A DNA stretch of 52,135 bases, taken from NCBI GenBank assembly GCA_003220615.1, contig QHTB01000145.1, positions 1 to 52,135 of the forward strand, written 5' to 3'. The stretch comes from Candidatus Rokuibacteriota bacterium (GTDB lineage: Bacteria > Methylomirabilota > Methylomirabilia > Rokubacteriales > CSP1-6). The notes under the pieces were generated by a model. It made no database searches. It saw only the letters and a list, made by a program, of their open reading frames with translations, and was not told the DNA's origin. The translations under genes and the position numbers were made by a program. This document shows positions 1-10,912 of this stretch, piece after piece (the stretch's first letter is position 1; each line of letters begins with the position of its first letter).

Positions 1-2005
<2,005 letters not shown>

Positions 2006-2009
<4 letters not shown>

Positions 2010-2575
2010 AGCGTCTCGACGCTGATGTGGTCGTTGGTGTAGATGCAGATGCCGGCGGCGATCCGCATCGCCTCGGTGACGATCGCCTTGGCGTCGAGAT
2101 CGGAATGACCGACCAGTGCACGGGCGGCCGCCAGCGCGAAGGCACCGCCCGAGCCGATGCCGATGAGGCCGTCGTCGGGCTCGATGAGGTCTCCGGTGCC
2201 CGAGACGATGAACGCGTGCTCACGGTCGGCGACGGCCAGCAAGGCCTCGAGCCGGCGCAGCACCCGGTCGGAGCGCCAGTCCTTGGCCAGCTCCACCGCC
2301 GACCGGGCCAGGTTGCCGCGATGCTCTTCGAGCTTCGCCTCGAAGCGCGCGAAGAGCGTGAACGCGTCGGCGGCGGCGCCGGCGAAGCCGGCCAGCACGC
2401 GGTCCTGATAGAGCTTGCGGACCTTGCGGGCGCCGGCCTTCACCACGGTGTTGCCGATCGTCACCTGGCCGTCGCCGGCCATCGCGACCTGGCCGCGGTG
2501 GCGGACGCAGAGCACGGTCGTCGCGTGGAAGGTCGTCCCGGCGTTGCGGGAGCGGTCGTGATCCCGATCGATCAT
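2006..2575 (-). CDS. hslV: HslV, proteasome-like peptidase subunit
   Basis: This is the N-terminal-threonine peptidase of HslVU. The body matches the family closely ([51 protein letters not shown]). The catalytic threonine is expected to be Thr19 of the sequence [12 protein letters not shown], exposed after removal of the residues before it. The only canonical in-frame start near it is the ATG at 2575, which overlaps the xerC stop as ATGA; this gives a 189-residue precursor with an 18-residue propeptide. Many relatives start only a few residues before the threonine (M-F-H-x-T-T); here F-H is kept but the Met position is Thr. A longer upstream frame exists but is xerC read out of frame. Confidence 0.95.
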
Positions 2576-3480
2576 GTCGAGCTCTGGCGTGCCCGAGGGT
2601 GCGCTTTGTCGTAGATCTTCATGAGCTGGGCCGAGCCGACGTGAGTATATCGCTGGGTGGTCGACAATCGGCTGTGGCCGAGCAGGTCCTGGATCAGGCG
2701 GAGATCGGCGCCCCGGTCGAGCAGGTGCGTGGCGAACGTGTGGCGGAGCGTGTGCGGACTCACTCGCCGCGTGATTCCGCTCGCGCGCGCGCACCGTCGG
2801 ACGAGCTCGTAGATCCCGCGAACCCCGAGCGCGCGGCCCCGCGCGCCGACGAAGAGCGGCCCCTTCGTCACACCGCGGACGGCGAGGTGCGCCTCGAGGG
2901 CGTGCGCGGCCTTGGCGCCATACGGCACGATGCGCTCCTTGCGTCCCTTGCCGACGACCCTCACGGTCCTGGTCTCGGTATCCACGTCGGCGAGCGTCAA
3001 CCCGGCCAGCTCGGACACGCGGAGCCCGGTGGCGTAGAGCAGCTCCAGCACGGCGCGGTCGCACACACCGAGATCCCCCGCGTCGAAGAGCGCCTGGGAT
3101 TCGTCGGTCGGAAGGAAGGAGACGAGCTTGCGCCCGAGCCGCGGACCCCGGACGTCGCGCGCCGGATTGCGCTCGAGGTGCCAGCGACGCGCGAGGAACC
3201 TCATCCAGCTCCGTACCGCGGCCAGCTTGCGGGCGATCGACGCGGCGTCGAGCCCGCGGCCGTGCAGGCTGGCCAGCCAGCCGCGCACCTGACGCGTGTC
3301 GACGGTCTGGATCTTCACTGGCGGAGCGCCTCCGCCGGTGCTGGCGGTGCTCCGGCCAGCATCCGAGGCGAGGTACTCACAGAACTGACGGAGATCGGTT
3401 CGGTAGCTTCGGAGCGTGTGCGGCGAGGCGTTCTTCTCCACTTCGAGGTACCGCAGAAACGCAGCGCGCGGATCGGTCAT
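2572..3480 (-). CDS. xerC: Tyrosine recombinase XerC
   Basis: This site-specific recombinase resolves chromosome dimers at dif with a partner Xer protein. The protein has 302 residues: a SAM-like core-binding domain (about 1-110) and a catalytic domain. Catalytic residues are visible: Arg154 in [10 protein letters not shown], Lys178 in VVGKGRKER, His243 and Arg246 in [14 protein letters not shown], His269 in LLGHS and nucleophile Tyr278 in [10 protein letters not shown] Gly/Ser/Thr-rich stretch at about 42-56 looks like a lineage insertion in the N-terminal domain. Position between topA and hslV matches the conserved topA-xerC(codV)-hslV-hslU order, which is why I call XerC rather than XerD. 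The start overlaps the topA stop by four bases. Confidence 0.92.
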   Translation of the reverse strand: MTDPRAAFLRYLEVEKNASPHTLRSYRTDLRQFCEYLASDAGRSTASTGGGAPPVKIQTVDTRQVRGWLASLHGRGLDAASIARKLAAVRSWMRFLARRWHLERNPARDVRGPRLGRKLVSFLPTDESQALFDAGDLGVCDRAVLELLYATGLRVSELAGLTLADVDTETRTVRVVGKGRKERIVPYGAKAAHALEAHLAVRGVTKGPLFVGARGRALGVRGIYELVRRCARASGITRRVSPHTLRHTFATHLLDRGADLRLIQDLLGHSRLSTTQRYTHVGSAQLMKIYDKAHPRARQSST

Positions 3481-5729
3481 GCCACCGGCTGTTCGACCTC
3501 CCGCCGGAAGTCACAGCCCGCGCGCGCGCAGGACCGTGTCGTCCGGTTGCGGGCCACGCGTTCGACGGTGAAGGGCGCCTCGCACTTCGGGCACGGCTCC
3601 GCCACCGGGCGTTGCCACAGCACGAACTTGCAGGTCGGATACGCCGAGCAGCCATAGAACGTGCGGCCGCGCTTGGAACGGCGCTGGACCAGCTCGCCGG
3701 AGCATCCCGACTCGGGACACGGAATGCCGAGCGTGACCGGCTTCGTCGTCTTGCATTCCGGATAGCCCGAACAGGCGATGAATTTGCCGAAGCGTCCGTG
3801 CTTGATCACCATCGGGCGGCCGCAGGTCGCACACGTCTCGTTGGTCGTCTCGTCCTCGACCTTGCCTTCACCGTTCAGGTTGCGCGTGTAGCGGCACTCC
3901 GGATACGCTGAGCACGCGATGAAGGGGCCGAAGCGGCCGCGGCGCTTGAGGAGGTCCTCGCCGCACTCCGGGCAGGCCTCACCCGTCGGCTCGCCGGCCT
4001 TCTCACTCTTCATCTCCTGCTTGGCGCGCTTGAGGTCCACCGTGAAGGGCTTGTAGAAGTCCTCGACGGCGTCCGCCCATTTGAGCTCGCCTTCCTCTAC
4101 CTTGTCGAGCTCGCTCTCCATCTGGGCCGTGAACTCGACGTTCATGATGTCGGCGAAGTAGGGAATGAGCTTGTCGGTGACGGCGATGCCGAGCTCGGTC
4201 GGGAACAGCGTCCGCCGCTCGCGGTGAACGTAGCCCCGGTCGTTGATGATCGTGCCCAGGATCGACGCGTAGGTCGACGGCCGGCCGATCCCCAGCTCCT
4301 CCAGCGCCTTGATGAGCGCCGCTTCCGAATAGCGCGGCGGGGGCTGGGTGAAGTGCTGCTTGGGGTCGAGGCCCAGCAGCGTCAGGCGCTCGCCCTCCTC
4401 GAGCAGGGGCATGGCCCGCTCGGCGTCCTCGTCGTCGGACGCCTCCTCCTCGCGACTCTCCACGTACACGGCGGTGAAGCCCTTGAACTTGAGCGTCTGA
4501 CCCTGGGCGCGGAAGATCGCGCGACCAGCCTCGATGTCGGCGCTCACGGTGTCGTAGACCGCGGGATTCATCTGACTGGCCAGGAAGCGCTCCCAGATCA
4601 GCCGGTAGAGGGCGAGCTGGTCCTTGTTCAGGCTGCGCGCGATGTGCTTGGGCTCACGCGTCGTGTCCGACGGCCGGATCGCTTCGTGGGCTTCCTGCGC
4701 GCTGCCGCGCGACTTGTACACGGGCGGGCTCGCCGGCAGATACTCGGCGCCGAAACGGCCGGTAACCCATTCCCGCGCTTGCGCCTGAGCCTCGGCGGCG
4801 ATGCGCACGGAGTCGGTTCGCATGTAGGTGATGAGGCCGACCGCGCCCTGCTCGCCGACGTCGATGCCCTCGTAGAGCTGCTGGGCGAGCATCATCGTCT
4901 TCTTGGCCGAGAAGCCGAGCTTTCGTCCCGCCTCTTGCTGGAGCGTCGACGTGATGAACGGTGGCGCCGGATTGCGTCGGCGTTCGCCGCGCGTCACCGT
5001 CTTGACGACGAAGGCCGCGCCGTCGAGCGAGGCGATGATGGCGCGCGTCGCCTCCTCGTTCCGAAGATCGGCCTTCTCGCCGGCGTACTCGCGCAGCGCG
5101 GCCACGAAGGCCGGAGGCCGCTTGGCCTCGAGGCGGGCGTGCAGTGACCAGTACTCGACGGGTTGGAAGGCCTGGATCTCGCGCTCACGATCGACGATGA
5201 GGCGCACCGCCACGGATTGAACCCGCCCGGCGGAAAGACCTCGCTGGACCTTCTCCCACAGGAGCGGCGACAGGCTATAGCCGACCAGGCGATCGAGGAT
5301 GCGACGCGCCTGCTGGGCATCGACCTTCTTGAGATCGATCTTCCCGGGCTGCAGGAAGGCCGATTTCACCGCGCGCTCGGTGATCTCGTTGAACGTCACG
5401 CGGTAGATGTTCTTCTTTTCGAACGGGAGCTCCTGGGCCAGGTGCCAGCCGATCGCCTCCCCTTCCCGATCCGGGTCGGTCGCGACGTAGAGGATCTCCG
5501 CGCGCTCGGCGGCCTTCTTGAGGTCGTCGAGAATCTTCTTCTTGCCCGAGGCCACCACGTACTTCGGCTTGAAGCCCTTCTTCGGATCGACGCCGAGCGC
5601 CGACTTGGGCAGATCCCGGACGTGGCCCATCGACGCCTTCACGATGAACTTCGAATCGAGGTACTTCTGAATGGTCTTCACCTTCGTCGGCGACTCGACG
5701 ACGACGAGGGCCCGCTTACGGGTCGCCAC
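3477..5729 (-). CDS. topA: DNA topoisomerase I
   Basis: This type IA topoisomerase relaxes negative supercoils. It has about 750 residues. Seen: the TOPRIM start LVVVESPTKVKTI at about residues 7-19 with the acidic triad DPDREGE near 86-92, and the active-site Tyr at about 302 in GLITYMRTDS. The C-terminus carries four consecutive cysteine zinc ribbons (CPECGEDLLKRRG, CATCGRPMVIKHG, CPESGCSGELVQR, CPKCEAPFTV). I choose the GTG at 5729 because a purine-rich GGGGAGGGGAG lies about 8 bases ahead of it and the protein begins there as in homologues. An in-frame ATG at 5750 and a longer frame to 5855 add residues unlike the family. The first codons overlap the end of dprA by 14 bases. Confidence 0.95.
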   Translation of the reverse strand: MATRKRALVVVESPTKVKTIQKYLDSKFIVKASMGHVRDLPKSALGVDPKKGFKPKYVVASGKKKILDDLKKAAERAEILYVATDPDREGEAIGWHLAQELPFEKKNIYRVTFNEITERAVKSAFLQPGKIDLKKVDAQQARRILDRLVGYSLSPLLWEKVQRGLSAGRVQSVAVRLIVDREREIQAFQPVEYWSLHARLEAKRPPAFVAALREYAGEKADLRNEEATRAIIASLDGAAFVVKTVTRGERRRNPAPPFITSTLQQEAGRKLGFSAKKTMMLAQQLYEGIDVGEQGAVGLITYMRTDSVRIAAEAQAQAREWVTGRFGAEYLPASPPVYKSRGSAQEAHEAIRPSDTTREPKHIARSLNKDQLALYRLIWERFLASQMNPAVYDTVSADIEAGRAIFRAQGQTLKFKGFTAVYVESREEEASDDEDAERAMPLLEEGERLTLLGLDPKQHFTQPPPRYSEAALIKALEELGIGRPSTYASILGTIINDRGYVHRERRTLFPTELGIAVTDKLIPYFADIMNVEFTAQMESELDKVEEGELKWADAVEDFYKPFTVDLKRAKQEMKSEKAGEPTGEACPECGEDLLKRRGRFGPFIACSAYPECRYTRNLNGEGKVEDETTNETCATCGRPMVIKHGRFGKFIACSGYPECKTTKPVTLGIPCPESGCSGELVQRRSKRGRTFYGCSAYPTCKFVLWQRPVAEPCPKCEAPFTVERVARNRTTRSCARAGCDFRREVEQPVA

Positions 5730-6624
5730 TAGGCGTTCTCCCCTCCCCATGGACCGCGGCTGCCAGCCAGCGCTGGCCTTCGAGCTGACGGGCCCAACCC
5801 CCCAGCTCCAGGCCCACGAGCGCCGCCGCCGCCCGGGCGGGCGAGATCTCGGCACCCGTGATGAGCGCTTCTATATGGATGGGCTCGTCTGATCGTAACA
5901 GCGCCAGGACCCGGCCCTCCTCACTCTGGATGCTCGGCCGCGCGCTTTCGTTTCCAGCGTGTCGAGGACCACGAACCGCGGAACGCCACATATCCGGCAA
6001 TTCTTGCACGACATCTGCCCAGTTCCTAACAAGTATAGCCCCGTCGCGAAGGAGGGCGTTCGTCCCGCGGCTTTCCTCGGCCGTGATTCTGCCTGGAACG
6101 GCAAACACTTCGCGGCCGAGATCACCCGCGTACCCGGCGGTGACGAGCGCCCCCGAGCGCTCGCCCGCCTCCACGACGACGACACCCAGGGCGAGGCCGG
6201 CCAGTGTCCGGTTCCGCGTCGGAAAGTTGTAGGGGAGAGGTGGTGTGCCCGGAGGGAACTGGGACAGGACGGCGCCTCGCTCTTCGACCTGGCGCATGAG
6301 CCTCGCGTTCTCGGGCGGGTAGACGACGTCGATCCCGCAGCCGAGCACCGCGATCGTACGTCCGTCGGCGGCCAGCGCGCCCCGATGGGCCGCGGCATCG
6401 ATGCCGCGGGCGAGCCCGCTGACGATCGTGACACCTCGGGCGGCGAGATCGAAGGCAAGACGCTCGGCCACCTCGAGTCCGTAGGTGCTGGCTCGACGAG
6501 AACCCACGATCGCGATGGCGAGCCCGTCGGCGGCGACGATCGCGCCGCGCACGTGAACGCTCGGTGGTGAGGCGATCACCCCGAGCAACGCCGGGTAGCG
6601 CGGGTCGCCGGGTGTCAACAACAT
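5716..6624 (-). CDS. dprA: DNA-processing protein DprA, short form
   Basis: DprA/Smf binds incoming single-stranded DNA and loads RecA during natural transformation. The 302-residue protein keeps the Rossmann-like DprA core (AIVGSRRASTYG, IVSGLARGIDAAAHRGAL, VLGCGIDVVYPPEN, FPTRNRTLAGLA, GSLVT-like GALVTAGYAGDLGREV, FAVPGRI) and a C-terminal winged-helix-like segment at about 235-290. It lacks the N-terminal SAM/HhH domain that takes many DprA proteins to about 360 residues: it starts at LLTPGDPRYPALL, and the 55 bases upstream have an in-frame stop and no other start. It lies directly ahead of topA, a common pairing. No other competence gene is visible in the window. Confidence 0.93.
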   Translation of the reverse strand: MLLTPGDPRYPALLGVIASPPSVHVRGAIVAADGLAIAIVGSRRASTYGLEVAERLAFDLAARGVTIVSGLARGIDAAAHRGALAADGRTIAVLGCGIDVVYPPENARLMRQVEERGAVLSQFPPGTPPLPYNFPTRNRTLAGLALGVVVVEAGERSGALVTAGYAGDLGREVFAVPGRITAEESRGTNALLRDGAILVRNWADVVQELPDMWRSAVRGPRHAGNESARPSIQSEEGRVLALLRSDEPIHIEALITGAEISPARAAAALVGLELGGWARQLEGQRWLAAAVHGEGRTPSGDP

Positions 6625-6682
6625 CGAGGCTAATCTACCGGAGGGTTCACCCCGGTCAACGAATCGGAACGGATACGCTCAG

Positions 6683-7450
6683 TCAGCGCGCGGGAGCGAC
6701 GCCGCGCTTGCTGCGCAAGTACGATCGCGCCTGGCCGGCGGCTTCGGAGGACGGATACTCGCCGACGACTCGGGTCCACACCTCGCTGGCGCGGCCCGGC
6801 TCGCGAAGGCTCGTGTAACAGAGGCCCATCTTGAGGAGCGCGTCGGGCACCTTGCCGTTGGCCGACGGATACTCGAGGACTTTCTGGAACTCGACGAGAG
6901 CCTGGCGATAATCGCGCTGGGAGTAGTACGCCTCGCCGATCCAGTACTGCGCGTTCGCGGCCAGCGGATGCTTGGGATACTTGCCGATGAAGTCGAGGAA
7001 CTCGAGCACCGCCTGACCGTGCTCGCGAGCGCGGTACGTGGCCAGCGCCGCTCCGTAGGCCGATTCAGCCTGGGCTGGCCGCACGGCCTCACGCGCCGGC
7101 CGCTCGACCGCCGGCGGTGGAACGGCGGCGGCGACCGGCTTCGCGGTCAACTCGGCCTGGATCCGCTTGAGGCTCTCGTCCGTCTCGCCGACGCGCGTGT
7201 TGAGTCGAGCGACGTCGGCGGTCGTCCGGTTGGCCAGGGCGGTCAGATCCTTCACGCGCACTTCGAGGGCATTGATCTCTCCCACGGCGGTGGCGGTCTC
7301 GCGCGACATCTGCTCGTCGGCTTGACGCAGGAGCGCGACCTCGTTGCGAAGGTCGGCGAGATCGGATCGGATGCTGCGAACGCTACCCCGTGTCGCGCAG
7401 CCACAGGCGAGCACCGCGAGGGCGATGAACGCGAGGCGAGGCATCGACAT
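6683..7450 (-). CDS. cpoB: Tol-Pal associated lipoprotein, CpoB/YbgF type
   Basis: CpoB coordinates outer-membrane constriction by Tol-Pal with peptidoglycan synthesis in the periplasm. The 255-residue product starts with a lipoprotein-type signal (MSMPRLAFIALAVLACGC; Cys16 or Cys18 as lipidation site). A heptad-rich region follows at about 25-105 (LADLRNEVALLRQ, VGEINALEVRVKDL), as in the YbgF trimerisation coiled coil. A Pro/Ala linker and TPR repeats from about 130 complete it (AYGAALATYRAREHGQAV, YWIGEAYYSQRDYRQAL, ALLKMGLCYTSL). Escherichia coli CpoB is soluble; a lipidated version is seen in other groups. tol/pal genes are not adjacent here, so the role rests on sequence architecture. 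The start is the first ATG of two (7450 and 7444); a longer frame upstream is moeA out of frame. Confidence 0.88.
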   Translation of the reverse strand: MSMPRLAFIALAVLACGCATRGSVRSIRSDLADLRNEVALLRQADEQMSRETATAVGEINALEVRVKDLTALANRTTADVARLNTRVGETDESLKRIQAELTAKPVAAAVPPPAVERPAREAVRPAQAESAYGAALATYRAREHGQAVLEFLDFIGKYPKHPLAANAQYWIGEAYYSQRDYRQALVEFQKVLEYPSANGKVPDALLKMGLCYTSLREPGRASEVWTRVVGEYPSSEAAGQARSYLRSKRGVAPAR

Positions 7451-7485
7451 TTCGCGGCGACCGTAGCATGTTGGAAAAACGAAAG

Positions 7486-8685
7486 TCAAACAAACGCGCG
7501 CAAGATCATCACGTCCACCATCTCGCCCTTGGCGATCACGGTGTCGCCGGGCACGACGGCCAGGCCGTCGGCGAGCACCATCGACCGGAGGATGGCCGAT
7601 CCCTGGTCCCCGGTGAGCCTCGCCCCGTATTCGCCGCCCTCGCGGCTGAGTGTCACCCTTAGGTATCCCCGCCGCTGGCCCGGATTGGCGATCGGGTCGA
7701 GCGCGCGGGCGCTCACGCGCGGCCGGAAGAGCTGGGACGCGCCGGCCAGCCGGAGCAGCGCGGGCCGCACGAAGAGCTCGAACGTGACCATGGCCGAGAC
7801 CGGATTGCCGGGCAACCCGAAGACCAGGCGATCGGCCGCGGATCCAAAGGTGATCGGCTTGCCCGGGCGCATGTTGACCTTCCAGAGATGGAGCTCGGCG
7901 CCGATGCGCGTCAGCGCCTCGCGGACGAGGTCGAATTCGCCCACCGACACTCCGGCCGAGGAGATGATCACGTCGGCCGGGCCGGCCCAGCGCAGGCGGG
8001 CCTCGATGGCCTCGAGCCGGTCCTCCACGACGCCCAGGTTGAGTGGCTCGGCGCCGGCCTCGACCACCTGAGCCATGAGCGAGTAGGTGTTGGTGTTCGG
8101 GATCTGTCCGGGGCCGGGTTCCACGCCGAGATCGGCGATCTCGTTCCCCGTGGACAGGACCGCCACGCGCGGTCGGCGGTAGACGAGCGCGGGCGAGTGG
8201 CCGAGCGTGGCGAGCAAACCGATCTCCGCGGGTCCAAGGGGCCGGCCCGGCTCGAGCACGCGATCGCCGGCGTCGACGTCTTCGCCGCGCGGTCGAACAT
8301 AGGCGCCGCGCTCGACGGCTCTGGCGATGCGGACACGGTCGTCGGATGCTTCCACATCTTCTTGCGGGATCACCGCGTCGCCGCCCTGGGGCATCGGCGC
8401 TCCGGTGAAGATGCGCATCGCCTGGCCCGGCCCCAGCACGTGGTCGGGTGCGGCGCCGGCCTGGATCCGGGCGACCACGGGGAGCGTGACGGGCGCCGCG
8501 CTGGTGTCGGCAGCGCGCACGGCGTAACCGTCCATCGACGAATTCGGCCACGGCGGGATGACGCGGCGGGAAACGATCGGCTCGGCCAGTACCCGACCGA
8601 GGGCGGCACGCAGGTCGACCCGCTCGGCTCCCAGCGGGCGCGCGCGCTCGAGGATCTGCTGAAGGGCCTGCTCGACGGTCAGCAC
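7486..8685 (-). CDS. moeA: Molybdopterin molybdenumtransferase MoeA
   Basis: MoeA inserts molybdate into adenylylated molybdopterin, the last step of molybdenum cofactor assembly. Its 399 residues show family motifs in order: PPWPNSSMDGYAV near 44-56, FTGAPMPQGGDAVI near 94-107, VAVLSTGNEI, SSAGVSVGEFDLV, MRPGKPITFG, FGLPGNPVSAMVTFELFVRP, and the C-terminal beta domain ending VPGDTVIAKGEMVDVMIL. It starts with GTG. The 97 bases separating it from actF hold no convincing promoter. The formate dehydrogenase elsewhere in the window is an obvious client; the molybdopterin-like half of ActB is probably not. Confidence 0.96.
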   Translation of the reverse strand: MLTVEQALQQILERARPLGAERVDLRAALGRVLAEPIVSRRVIPPWPNSSMDGYAVRAADTSAAPVTLPVVARIQAGAAPDHVLGPGQAMRIFTGAPMPQGGDAVIPQEDVEASDDRVRIARAVERGAYVRPRGEDVDAGDRVLEPGRPLGPAEIGLLATLGHSPALVYRRPRVAVLSTGNEIADLGVEPGPGQIPNTNTYSLMAQVVEAGAEPLNLGVVEDRLEAIEARLRWAGPADVIISSAGVSVGEFDLVREALTRIGAELHLWKVNMRPGKPITFGSAADRLVFGLPGNPVSAMVTFELFVRPALLRLAGASQLFRPRVSARALDPIANPGQRRGYLRVTLSREGGEYGARLTGDQGSAILRSMVLADGLAVVPGDTVIAKGEMVDVMILRAFV

Positions 8686-8782
8686 GAGGATACTGTAACA
8701 GGGCGCGCGACTCGGCGGGACTGCACACGTACGTCACGACTCACATTTGGTCTACTCGTCCGGCGAGAGTTGTGACGACCGT

Positions 8783-9895
8783 CTAGTGCGGATTCGGGTG
8801 CGGCAGATTCAGGACCGGGCGGAAGCGCGCGAAGAACCACCGGCGCGAGAGCACGAAGAGCCCGAGGAATCCCGCCGTGATCCCGAGCTCGCGCCAGCCG
8901 AGCGGCAGCCCGGCGCCGGCGCTGACCGAGGGGAACACGACGAGCACGCGCTCGAGGAAGATCGCGACGAGACCGAACACGGCGATGACCACCAACGGCG
9001 TGTGGCGCTGCGGTGGACGGCCGGTGAGACGCTTGAGCAGATAGCCGAAGGGGATCAGCCAGCCGACGACGAAGACGAACCACGCCACCGTCACCCACGG
9101 CTGTTCGAAGAACCGCTTGACGACGAAGCGCGTCTCGATCGGCACATTGCCGTACCAGATCACGAGGTACTGGGACCAGAAGAAGTACATCCACATGATC
9201 GACATCGCGAACTGGAGCTTGGCCACGTCCTGCACGGCGCCCGGCGGCACCGACGCCAGTCCGCGAGCGTTGGCCCGCACGGTGAGAATCGAGAGCAGGG
9301 CGAACCCGGTGTAGAGCGTGCTCACGACGAAGTAGCCGCCGAACAGGCCGCTGTACCACACGGGGTCGAGCGACATCACGAGGTCGAAGCCCCACAGCGA
9401 CACCGTGATGACCCAGAGGAAGAGCAGCGCCGTGGCCAGCCGGTTGCGCCGGCTACGGTCGTCCTCGTTGCCAGGCGGGATCGGATCGCGGAGCAACATC
9501 CGGGCGAAGGCCAGGCAGGCGAGGAAGAGCAGCAGCGCCAGCACGACGTTCCGTCCCCAGAAGAACGGCGTGTTGAGCCAGGCCGCCTTGACCGCCAGCG
9601 GCTTCGTGGTCCACGGGTAGAGGGTCGTGCGCCCGATGAAGAGCACGAGGAGCAGCACGAACGCCATCGGAAGGAAGCCGGACGTCGTGAGGGCGATCCG
9701 GCGCACGCTCGGCGACCAGTGAGCCTCGGTGAGCTGCATCATGCCGGCGATGGCGGGCCCCGTCACCGCGAGGCCCGACCAGAACACGAGGTTCACGAGA
9801 TAGATCGACCAGACACTGGCCGCGTCCGCCGAGTTGACGCCGACCAGGAACGCGAGCGCTCCCAGAGCGGCCAGCACAGCCCAGAGGATCGTCAT
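8783..9895 (-). CDS. actF: Alternative complex III membrane subunit ActF
   Basis: This is a membrane subunit of alternative complex III, the quinol:electron-acceptor oxidoreductase that replaces cytochrome bc1. The 370-residue protein has about ten hydrophobic segments. It carries family stretches such as TGPAIAGMMQLTEAHWSP, SLWGFDLVMSLDPVWYSG, GGYFVVSTLYTGFALL and FFWSQYLVIWYGNVPIET, typical of the ActF/ActC fold. It lies one base after the actE stop and is the last gene of the actA-F run. No coxABC genes follow, unlike many act operons; moeA and cpoB come next. Confidence 0.92.
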   Translation of the reverse strand: MTILWAVLAALGALAFLVGVNSADAASVWSIYLVNLVFWSGLAVTGPAIAGMMQLTEAHWSPSVRRIALTTSGFLPMAFVLLLVLFIGRTTLYPWTTKPLAVKAAWLNTPFFWGRNVVLALLLFLACLAFARMLLRDPIPPGNEDDRSRRNRLATALLFLWVITVSLWGFDLVMSLDPVWYSGLFGGYFVVSTLYTGFALLSILTVRANARGLASVPPGAVQDVAKLQFAMSIMWMYFFWSQYLVIWYGNVPIETRFVVKRFFEQPWVTVAWFVFVVGWLIPFGYLLKRLTGRPPQRHTPLVVIAVFGLVAIFLERVLVVFPSVSAGAGLPLGWRELGITAGFLGLFVLSRRWFFARFRPVLNLPHPNPH

Positions 9896-9896
9896 G

Positions 9897-10403
9897 CTAC
9901 TTGGCCGCGAGCGTACGCAGGAAGTTCACGACGTCCCACGCCTCCCGAGACGAGAGCGCCTCGCCGTACGACGGCATGACGGCGCCGCCGACGACGATGT
10001 AGCTGTGCCAGTACCCGTCGGTGCGCTGACGCTGCAGCTCGGCGTTGGAGAGATCCGGCGGCGGGATGAACTTGGTCGCGACGGGACCGGTCACGCCTCC
10101 CTTGCCCTCGGGGCCGTGGCACGGCGAGCAGAAGGTCTGGAAGTGCTGGCGGCCGATCGTCACGGACTCCGGCGTGGGCCGTATCGGGTTCGGCTGCCTG
10201 GCGGCGACGTCACGCTGCTCCTTCGGCACGACGAGCTCGCCGCCTCGCGGCACGACGCCGGCGGGCATCGAGAAGTTCCGCTCGCCTGGCATGATGCGCG
10301 GCGTCTGCGTCATGTTGTTCATCCACCGGATGCCTACGACCAGGCCCATGAGGCCCCCGGCGCCCGCGACGATGAGCAGGACGAGGATAAAGACGTATTT
10401 CAC
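9897..10403 (-). CDS. actE: Alternative complex III monoheme cytochrome c, ActE
   Basis: ActE is the monoheme c-type cytochrome of alternative complex III, on the periplasmic side. The 168-residue protein has an N-terminal membrane anchor (YVFILVLLIVAGAGG) and one heme site CSPCH at residues 92-96, inside FQTFCSPCHGPEGKGG. A probable distal Met lies in AVMPSYGEAL near 143, followed by EAWDVVNFLRTLAA typical of class I cytochromes. It has no lipobox cysteine, so anchoring appears to be by the transmembrane helix rather than by lipid. It overlaps the actD stop by four bases. Confidence 0.93.
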   Translation of the reverse strand: MKYVFILVLLIVAGAGGLMGLVVGIRWMNNMTQTPRIMPGERNFSMPAGVVPRGGELVVPKEQRDVAARQPNPIRPTPESVTIGRQHFQTFCSPCHGPEGKGGVTGPVATKFIPPPDLSNAELQRQRTDGYWHSYIVVGGAVMPSYGEALSSREAWDVVNFLRTLAAK

Positions 10404-10912
10404 GCCTTCACCTCCTCGGCACCCGCCGAAGTGAGGATCTGGCGCACCGAGGCGAGGCGTTCAGCGGCGCAGTGCACGGCCACCCCGAAGCGGTCGTTGG
10501 TGAAGCGTCCATCGAACGTGGGCGACGGCCGCAAGCGTGGAAGGCGGCCCAGCAAGATCATGCCGATGACGGTGGAGATGCCCCCGAAGAGGATCGTGAG
10601 CTCGAAGGCGATCACCACGAACGGCGGGATGGACGCCACCGGCTTGCCGCCGGTGATGAGGCCCCACTGCATCGCCGACCAGATGGTGAGGAAGAATCCC
10701 GACGCCGTCCCGGTGAGGCCGCCAATGAGCGTGAACAGCCGCACCGGGCTCACCGGACGGTCGCGCTCGAGGACGTCCTCGATCTCGTGCACGGGCACCG
10801 GCGTGTACACGGTGAGATCGTGATAGCCCTTCGACTTCAACTCCTCGAGGGCACGGACGGTCGTGTCGACGTGAGCGAAGATGCCGAGGACCGTCTCAGC
10901 GGTGGCCGCCAT
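10400..10912 (-). CDS. actD: Alternative complex III subunit ActD (DUF3341)
   Basis: ActD is a small membrane subunit of alternative complex III. The 170-residue product has the DUF3341-type N-terminal domain (VLGIFAHVDTTVRALEELK, YTPVPVHEIEDVL), two hydrophobic hairpin segments at about 60-125 (VRLFTLIGGLTGTASGFFL, PPFVVIAFELTILFGGIST), and a C-terminal FTNDRFGVAV region. The function of this subunit in the complex is not well defined. It overlaps the end of actC by 17 bases. Confidence 0.92.
   Translation of the reverse strand: MAATAETVLGIFAHVDTTVRALEELKSKGYHDLTVYTPVPVHEIEDVLERDRPVSPVRLFTLIGGLTGTASGFFLTIWSAMQWGLITGGKPVASIPPFVVIAFELTILFGGISTVIGMILLGRLPRLRPSPTFDGRFTNDRFGVAVHCAAERLASVRQILTSAGAEEVKA

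Noticed and set aside
8686..8782. Promoter for moeA in the 97-base gap
   Set aside because: Only a weak TACAGT with no matching -35 is visible, so I do not report it as a feature.
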